Origin: Owenia fusiformis
Lineage: Eukaryota; Annelida; Polychaeta; Sabellida; Oweniidae
Assembly (NCBI GenBank): GCA_903813345.2
Contig: CAIIXF020000003.1
Coordinates: forward strand, 14,830,931-14,894,930
Reading direction: 5' to 3'
Length of the DNA stretch: 64,000 bases
Shown here: piece after piece, positions 56,804-64,000 of the stretch
How the letters are laid out: each line of letters opens with the position of its first letter
How positions within the stretch are numbered: position 1 is the first letter of the stretch
Translations under genes and position numbers: made by a program
The notes under the pieces: model-generated
Told to the model about the DNA's origin: nothing
Seen by the model: the letters and a program-made list of their open reading frames with translations, nothing else
Database searches by the model: none

Positions 56804-57279
56804 TGGAGAGGTTAAGCAAATACGGTTTTTCAAAACGTATACGTAAACGCAAAGTACATTGAATCAACATAGGATTGTATCGCTTTAGTCTACTTCAGAT
56901 ACCCGTTCAACTTCAAAGTTGCGTGTTTAGAACGGGAGATTTTAAATTTCACGTTGCTATCAACGGGAGTCATTATACTCATGTCTGTTGAATACTATTC
57001 TTGCAATTTTGATTTCGATGCAGAGTATAATTCTTTCTGAAGAAGATGATGTATGTTACGCATGATTTAACTCCAATACTCAGGAAAAATATGTATTAGA
57101 AAACCAGCTATTGAACTTCATCAATGGCATACTATGTAATCATTACAAGCTATGGTGTAGTCTAAACAAACACTAGAGCTGAACGGCTATTTATGTGTGA
57201 ACTCTACATGTATTTGTATAGGGGCGATTGATACGTTTAAGTTGCGTTTTGGATTTTATACGGTAGCTTAACCTCTCCA
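56804..57279. mobile_element. Element with TGGAGAGGTTAAGC ends, 476 bp copy
   Basis: TGGAGAGGTTAAGC to GCTTAACCTCTCCA, inserted in the right arm of the 54313-57953 palindrome: arm sequence CATAAACAGTCTTA stops at its left edge and ATACGTCCATCTCATTTG resumes at its right edge, as in the intact left arm. Confidence 0.8.
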
Positions 57280-59092
57280 ATACGTCCATCTCATTTGCAG
57301 TTCGTTCAGGTCGCACCACGTCGGTGTGCAAAGTCGTATAACGCGTCCCTAAGTCTAGAAGGTCATCATGACCGGATTACAGAACGGTATGGTCGCCATC
57401 TAATTTTGAATCGATTCAAAATTCTTAATCACATTCCCCGTCCGGGAAAGTCCATGTAGTTCGTAAACAGACCGTAGAACGTTTTAGCTACGTTCATTGC
57501 GTTCGCACACAGTTTAAAACCAGTTTTGAAGAACGCACTGGCAACTTGTTTGGTGTGATAGCTATATTTTTGCTAACTCGTTCAATAAGCAGTCTTAAAT
57601 ACGTTCGTAATCAGTTTAAACCAGTTTGCAATTAGTTCTACCTCGTTTTCAATACGTCCTCAGACAGTGCAACTCGTTGTTAAAACGTCCCTAGTAGGAT
57701 TGAAACACGACGGTTCCGTTCGTAGTACGTCCAGCTCGTCGTTAGTACGTTGTCACTCGTTCTAATTGTAGAACGTATCGACCGCGAGAACATTTTGAGC
57801 ATGTTCTGAGTTCTAGAGGACCTACCCGTTCGAGTACGTTTGATGAAGTTTGTAAATAGACCCCAAACGGTTCTAAGAACGTCCAGTCCGTTCGTACACA
57901 GTTGAAGCCCGTTTTCGAGAACGTAGTGAAAACTAGTTTGGTGTGATAGTAGGCACGGGTTGTATCCAAAGCCCCGTTATAATTGAGAGATCGCGAGCAA
58001 GTTCCCGCTGAAATCACGAGCAAAGTCCTTTTTATTTAATTCATCTGGAAATATGGACCAAAAAGGTAAGAATACGCATTACTGTTCTTTGATACTTTAG
58101 GTATACTTTCAGAACAGGTATATCTTCACAAACAATGACATGCAAGATAACTATTTTTACTGGCATGGAAGAAACGGGCGTCAATATGCACGTTTGCATA
58201 ATTTACTGTTAACATATTACTTTTATGGTTAAAATAGAAACAAGAACTACGATATACATACCTCATTATGAATATCGGACCAACATTGTATGTATTGATA
58301 AGTTTGTTTTCAAAAACATCGACTGTGGGGGGTGAAATACATCATTGAAGGTGTGCCAGTGGCCCCGCTGAAATTATGAAGAAGCCCCGCTGAAAACATG
58401 AGGAGGTCCCGCTGAAAACAGGAGCAGATATCACGAGTACCCGCTTCGATCACGAGGAAAGCTCATTACTATTACATAAAATATTGAGGTTCTTCAAATA
58501 AACGTACACGAAAGACCAAGTTAAGTACATCTAATATTTACTGTATACTGTTTCATTCTAGGGCCAGGTTTCTAATGTTTCCATTCCAACTTCAAGCCAC
58601 CAGAGATTTCGTCAAACATTTTATAGAGTTGCATCCATATCAAAATGTATAGGAGAAAGGTGGATAACATTTCAAGAATGAACTTAATTGAAGCCTGAGG
58701 TCCAGGGTAATGAGTCTTGTATTAAACAAAGACACCCCAAGTTGCAAGAAGATGAAATTTAGAGAGAAAGGAGAACCACAAAGTCTCCATGATAATTCAG
58801 GTTCTACTTTTATAATTTAACAATAACATTTAACAGTTTTTTGTTTTTGTTTTTAAATATTTATTAAAATAATGATGATTTGTATTCCATACCTGATAAT
58901 TTTCAGGGACATATCAACCGGGAATATATTCCATATCCGGGCAAATATTTTTCGTATGTCCCGCTCAAACGAGGATCCGGGACATATAAATCGTATGTCC
59001 TGTATAAGCCATTTTCCTGGACATATTGTTACGCGGTAAACACGATACAAATATATGTCATATTCCACAATGAATTAAGAAATATAGACCAA

Positions 59093-59235
59093 AGAGCAGG
59101 GGTTATATCGTCGAATACACCCCGCAGGGCTAGGCACAAAGTTTTCTGTACCCCAAACGACCGAAGGGAGTGAGGGGTTTGAAAGCTTTTGTGCCTAGCC
59201 CTAAGGGATGTATTCGACGATATTATCCCTGCTCT
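59093..59235. repeat. 143 bp hairpin, AGAGCAGGG ends
   Basis: AGAGCAGGGGTTATATCGTCG mirrored by CGACGATATTATCCCTGCTCT-type end (first 20 bases of each compared). Arms about 60 bp, including AGGGCTAGGCACAAA. A compact MITE-like hairpin, more GC-rich than its surroundings. Confidence 0.75.
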
Positions 59236-59424
59236 GAGGTAGATATTACGATTCGAACATGAAAACTCACCAAAATGTTTCGAATATTCATTATGGTCCG
59301 CCATTACTACGGCCCGCCGTTATGACGTCACACATTACACGTATTACCAGGGGTTTTGTTCGCGAATATACCCCGGGTGAAATGTTGACTTTGTTTACAG
59401 TTTACAGAAGGCGTGAATACAGTC

Positions 59425-60085
59425 ATGTTCGAATATGGCATATTCACTTGTGGAGTATGATAGATTCACCTGCGGTATATGGCATACTCACCTGCGGTGT
59501 AAGGCATATTCTGCAAGTGAGTATGACATATTCTGCGAGCATGGGGTATTTACCGAAATAAATGTATCACATATTCAATACGGAATATGCCATACTCACC
59601 TGCGGAATACGCCATATACTACAGATGAATATTGCATATACACCCGTATCACAAATACCACGCAACCATGAATATATGCCATATTCCGCGTAACACATAC
59701 GATGTTACGTGGAGTATGGCATACATTTATGTTTGCGTGGTATTTGTGATACGGGTATACAGTATATGCCATACTCACCTGCAGTTTATGGCATATTCCG
59801 CAGGTGAGTATGCGATATTCCGCTGTGAATATGCGATACATTGATTTCAGTGAATACCTGATAGTCACCTGCAGAATATGTCATACTCACTTGCCGAATA
59901 TGTCATATACCGCAGGTGAAAATGACACAATGATTACCCATTTGTTCAATCAATGCAATTGACAATTGCGTACTTCTGTATCGTGTTCTCATTGCTTAGT
60001 GGGTATGCAATATACTGCAGCTGAATCTGTCATACACCGCAAGTGAATATGCCTAGTTATTGCAGAATATGACACATATTTGCAT
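59425..60085. repeat. Degenerate array of CACCTGCGGAATATG-type units
   Basis: About 660 bp built of units of roughly 22-30 bp: a TCACCTGCGG or CCGCAGGTGA core followed by a short spacer and GCCATAC/GTATGGC/GCATATTC. Units occur in both orientations, so the array is full of small overlapping palindromes. Confidence 0.7.
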
Positions 60086-60089
60086 CATG

Positions 60090-61707
60090 TTTTCCGCGTA
60101 ACACGTGCGTTTAACATAACCTACGATTAATTGTTAATGATGAAATTATTTGATTATCATTATTTCGGACTCATATTCGGATGATGTACTCCTTTGTTAC
60201 TTACATCTAGCAGTTGATCCATAAATTGCCTTTTCAAACGTGTGCGCCATTGGTGCTGAAACCTCTAAGGTAGTAATATACTGAACTACAGTATAATGTA
60301 ACTTCAGTGAAATATAAATATATATTGCATACAAAGAAAAACGAGTTATTTGAAACTTGTCAAAAGTCGTGGAATGGATTTAAATCTTCTCTTGGTAAAT
60401 TTCTCGATGGAGTCAGGTCGAAATACATTAAGTGAAATGGTTTTATTGGAATCATGCTCGTAGCCAGCTTTTGGTAAGGGGGGGGGGGGGTTGCTCGAAC
60501 CGATAATAACAATGACAATGATATATGATATATATATGCTCTGTAGAGTATCAATAATTAATATATTTATTACGTTGGCTACAGTCGTGGCAGATTTGCA
60601 AAGTCAAATCGGTCTTCACTCCATTTTAGAGAGCCACTTGCTCCTGATTTCAGCGGGACCTCCTCATGTTTTCAGCGGGGCCTCCTCATGTTTTCAGCGG
60701 GATCTTTAGTTTATTGCTCATAGTAGAAGCGGGGCCTCAAGGGATATGCTAAAATTGAAATATATAATTTTTGGTGAAACTTTAGGAAATGAAACTTACA
60801 ATACCTTCATTTCATATTACTATGACCATTTTAACTGAAGGGCAATGACCTTCAGCTATAAAATATAGAAATATATAGATAAAGATTCAAGATGATACAT
60901 TCTCTCTCCAATTATCGAATAACAAAACTCAGAACATCAGCTCGTGATCCTTTTTTGCAGAAGTTGCTTTTTAGTATTAATACCATGTAATAATTGAGTA
61001 AAATTAAATGAAAACGCTTTTTATAACATACAATTTAAGTAAACAAAAGATAACCCTTCTTTTCTTTTAATTGCTCGCGATTTCAGCGGGTATTTGCTCG
61101 CGACTTCTAAATCATAGCGGGGCTTTAGATACTACCCGTGGTAGGGTTAGTAGTAGTTCGTGATCCGACCAGAGCCTTTTGACCCGAGATTCAGGTCGAC
61201 TACGGGTCGGTGTGACATCTCTATGTATTAGTGTTAATGCACACTGGTGAATGATTGCACTCTTTAGGATTCACACTGCAGAGAAAATATGCTAATGTAT
61301 CTATTGATTCTATAATTGATTCATCAGTTGTTACTATCACCAGTATGTATCCGTATCATCCATGACTGTACATACTTGGTTATTTCACTGATCTGACAAA
61401 CTTTATGTAAACGATTTCAAAAAATAATAAAAAATTGAAAAATACCCCTCCCCCTAGCTTCTGAAATTTTCCATGTAGGCAACATTATGACTCGTTACTT
61501 AGGTGTTAGGCATTTCTTAACATTATCCCGTTAAAACACGCCAATATTCTTCTTTTGTAAAATTCGGTGGACTATTAATTTCAAAACTGTTATCAATTAA
61601 ATGCAATATGTTTTTTCCCACTATATGTTTGTTTCTTATATTAGAGTATTTTAGTTCAGTTCATTTTTCTAAAGTACAAGTTGGTACTAGTTAAGAAAAA
61701 CTTCAAA
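60090..61707. other. Repeat tail and promoter side of the small secreted gene
   Basis: 60090-61223 is the end of the 57962 element and of the shell. 61224-61707 has no recognised feature apart from a weak TATA-like TTATATTAG (about 61637) about 70 bp before the start codon. Confidence 0.4.
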
Positions 61708-63926
61708 ATGAGCAGACTGGTCTTTACAATTGGAGTTTTGGCTATTTTGTGCTTTACACAAACGGAAGGTGGGTCGTAAAAGGTACAATGCACAGTATCG
61801 ATACTATTTTGTAACTAATTAGTTTACAGATTTTGTACCATCTTTAGTTTGGAAAATGTAAACGTTACAAAAGTAAAGTAATGCATTGTCGTCAATTCTT
61901 AAATTTTCGCTAAAACTCGGTGAACCATTACTTCGGCATTTTGTTTAAACATTTTCATAAAAAAGGTAGTTTGGGAAATAAATAGGAAAATTAGTGATTT
62001 TGTGTATATACGTCATGTAAATGCATGAACAACCTTCCCCTTAAGTTTACAAATGAATTTTGTTATTAGAATACTATATTTATTCAGATTAGCTAAATAG
62101 GATAACTGCTAAATGTAAATGCTTCTCAAATTACATGATATAGATTGCGTATAAAAAAACGCAACAAATTGTTATCTCGGAAAAGCACAAAACCAGTGAT
62201 AACAACATTGATTTCATTTAATGTACCATAAAGCCATAAGTCTCCTCTTTCCAATGGTATATCATTCGTTGATATTGGGTCATGGTTGGGCGAGTAATCA
62301 TTCCTGTTGCAAAGTGGGCCTAAATAAGCTTGGGACCAAGTTATAAACATCGCGAAAGTCAGTGTACGGGACCCAATGCAATATTGGAAGAAAACATAAA
62401 ACCAATGATGAGTGCGTCCTTTTCATTCAATGTACCAAAAAGCCAAATTACTCCTCTTTGCTATGTAATGTCATTCATTCACACGTAGTCATGGATGACC
62501 GAATAATCATTAATTTCGCAAAGTGGGCCAAATTCAGCTCGGACCCAAGTTTTAAACATTGCAAAGGTCAGTGCACATGGTATAAGGGCTATTGGGAAAA
62601 GATGTGGCAGGGGTGGCAGAGACAGTAAAGTGTTTTCATATCCTTGCAAGAATACACCTTATACATCTCCAACAATGGCCACAACTTAATCATCTGTAGG
62701 TAAAGGTGGAGAACAACAGCCAATTAAGGCAATTCTTTCTCGAAGTTTTGCAATATTTCGTTGAAATCGCTAACTTGATCCAAAACGACGTCTGGTTGCA
62801 AAACTTTTATACTATGCTACTTAAAACAACTCGTAATGACTTTAACATGTTAATATTACATACTAAGTTACACTCCCCTCCATAAGTTTGGCAACCTTTT
62901 TTCCCCCATTGAACTACGTGTTAAAGCCTCTTTACCTTTGAATTTTTATTTACTTAACCTGCGATGAAAATACTTATACTATTGATGGAAACGTAATTTG
63001 ACTTTAATTCCAATACCTCCAAATTTTCTCATTTTTTTTCCTCAATTACAGTAGGTCTAAAATTGATGATGAATTTGATGAATTTTTGAAAATCGACATT
63101 CCCATGTTAACCAATGGGAAATGGTAGGTTTGCCGCAAGTCATATGACAGAATATCCATCCATCCGAGTCCTTGCAAAAAATACGAGTTAGGCAGGTAAT
63201 TGAATTTGCTAACTTTATTTAACAAAAAATTGATATGTTTCTTCAGGTTCAACAAAGTTATATGGCTTTAAAGTCGAAATTGTTTTTCAAAAAACCTCTC
63301 CCATTGAAATAACACAGGAGGCGAAAAATTATTTTCAAAAATGACTTTGAAGCGCTGTAACTTTAATATTCATCAAATAAACTAAACACTTAGTGTTCAA
63401 ATAAGTTAGACAATTGAATTTTCTATATAAAAATATTTTTTGCTGAATCTTTTACTGAAAAGATATTCCGATTTCTGATTTGCCCCGAACCCTCCATTTC
63501 CCATTGGATTACATGGGAATGACGATTTTCAAAAATTCATCAAATTTATCATCAATTTTCGACCTATTGTAATTGAGGAAAAAAATTGAAAAAATTTGGA
63601 GGTATTGGAAATAAAGTCAAGTTACGTTTCCATCAATATTATAAGTTATTTCATTGCCGGTTAAGTAAATAAAAATTCAAACGTAAAGAGGCTTTAACAC
63701 GTAGTTCAATGGAGAAAAAAGGTTGCCAAACTTATGGAGGGGAGTAAGTGCTTTAAATAGAAATAATAACATTTCGCTTCCGTCCAAATTATTTTAGCCC
63801 AGGAGCCAAACACATGTGAGAATTACGTTTTCGACTCGTATACGTACCAAGAGTGCCTCGATTTGGGCGGTCAATGTGTAGCGTTTGGGGAATTTTGTCC
63901 CGACCCCGTTGGCGATTATGATCTAG
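61708..63926 (+). CDS. Small secreted Cys-containing protein, first two coding exons (partial)
   Basis: Exon 1, 61708-61768, encodes MSRLVFTIGVLAILCFTQTE, a typical signal peptide, and ends at a donor GAAG|GTGGGT in phase 1. Exon 2, 63798-63926, follows an acceptor TTATTTTAG|CCC. It keeps the frame for about 43 codons (QEPNTCENYVFDSYTYQEC, then GGQCVAFGEFCPDPVGDYDL) and ends at a donor CTAG|GTAAGA in phase 1. The four cysteines suggest a compact extracellular domain, family not recognised. The rest lies beyond the window. Phase 1 borders on both sides of exon 2 make it a symmetrical, shufflable exon. The 2 kb intron contains a tandem duplication and a MITE. Confidence 0.7.
62170..62590 (+). 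repeat. Two tandem copies of a 209-bp unit
   Basis: GTCAGTGTACGGG (62356) against GTCAGTGCACATGG (62565), and TCATTTAATGTACCATAAAG against TCATTCAATGTACCAAAAAG, are offset by 209 bp. CCTCTTTSCWATGKWATRTCAT is shared. Divergence is about 20 percent by eye. Confidence 0.75.
62872..63745. mobile_element. Foldback MITE in the intron of the small secreted gene
   Basis: ACTCCCCTCCATAAGTTTGG at the left edge and its mirror at the right, arms about 260 bp, total 874 bp. The centre is AT-rich. The flanks (AAGTTAC and AAGTGCT) share AAGT but no clear duplication. Its terminal sequence resembles the minisatellite unit at 53213-53665. Confidence 0.82.
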
Positions 63927-64000
63927 GTAAGACAATTAAGAATACGATTTTTCATAGATGGTGACTGCTTTCCAGAGTGACACTTCAATGCTTATGCGAA

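Larger units (their letters stand above)
54313..57953. mobile_element. 3.6 kb palindromic element with CTATCACACC ends
   Basis: CCTACTATCACACCAAACTAG at the left (first 20 bases CCTACTATCACACCAAACTA) and its mirror at the right, arms about 800 bp. The start motif CTATCACACCAAAC recurs inside at 54704 and 56681, and inverted at about 55104 and 57550, so each arm is made of two modules of about 400 bp. Arms are dense in GAACG/CGTAC words. No transposase frame. Confidence 0.8.
57962..61132. mobile_element. 3.2 kb element with GTATCCAAAGCCCCG ends
   Basis: GTATCCAAAGCCCCGTTAT, then CGCGAGCAAGTTCCCGCTG, at the left is mirrored at the right (CAGCGGGTATTTGCTCGCG, then CGGGGCTTTAGATAC). Subterminal CCCGCTGAAAACATGAGGAG repeats occur near 58375-58430 and inverted near 60640-60735. 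No transposase frame is seen. It abuts the palindrome that ends at 57953. Confidence 0.75.
54163..61223. mobile_element. Outer shell of a nested element cluster, hAT-like ends
   Basis: Left TAGAGGTGTCTCGGGTC with GGGTCGGGTCGGG repeats; right mirror GACCCGAGATTCAGG, then CGGGTCGGTGTGACATCTCTA. TAGAGGTGTC followed by CGGGTCGGG resembles termini of hAT elements. An 8-bp duplication is not convincingly visible. Its interior is occupied by the elements listed below. Confidence 0.5.

Noticed and set aside
59425-60085. CRISPR-like array
   Set aside because: Units are degenerate, palindromic and lack distinct spacers, and the sequence is eukaryotic.

Overview
This window is AT-rich (roughly two thirds A+T by eye) metazoan genomic DNA. 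The evidence is spliced genes with GT/AG introns, an animal TRIM-NHL protein, DIRS and Ty3/Gypsy retrotransposons, LINE fragments and abundant short foldback elements bounded by TTAA. The mix suggests a marine invertebrate, most probably a lophotrochozoan such as a mollusc; this is inference, since no species-diagnostic gene was seen.

Layout: (1) 1-9045 is one very large inverted-repeat element with about 1.3 kb arms and no recognisable gene. (2) 10.8-12.8 kb is a single-exon TRIM-NHL gene (RING, B-box, coiled coil, filamin-like, NHL), followed at once by a broken LINE 3' end. (3) 15.6-17.3 kb is a promoter and a type II membrane protein with a Cys-rich PSI-like stem and a GT42/DUF115-like domain. 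(4) 18-23 kb is intergenic repeats, including a 764 bp palindromic TTAA element. (5) 23060-34696 is an 11.6 kb DIRS-type tyrosine-recombinase retrotransposon on the minus strand. Its inverted termini and internal complementary region are readable, but its gag is split by a 5.8 kb compound insertion. (6) 36664-39222 is a Ty3/Gypsy element with two LTRs, PBS, PPT and 5-bp target duplication, lacking everything between the PBS and the end of RT. (7) 42565-51140 on the minus strand is a five-coding-exon gene for a secreted protein resembling bacterial family-3 solute-binding proteins. Its introns carry foldback elements, including a head-to-tail chain of TTAA-bounded MITEs (46692-50968). (8) 51.7-53.7 kb holds satellite-like arrays. 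(9) 54163-61223 is a nest of inverted-repeat elements inside a probable hAT-like shell. (10) 61708-63926 is the 5' part of a small secreted Cys-containing protein gene running off the window.

The host genes (TRIM-NHL, GT42-like, solute-binding-like, small secreted) show no evident common pathway. The main theme is transposable elements nested in and abutting one another. The strongest observations are the TTAA MITE chain, the DIRS element with SR-rich gag and IRF-site-like termini, the precise 3-bp duplication around the insertion in its gag, and two host genes with bacterial-type domains.
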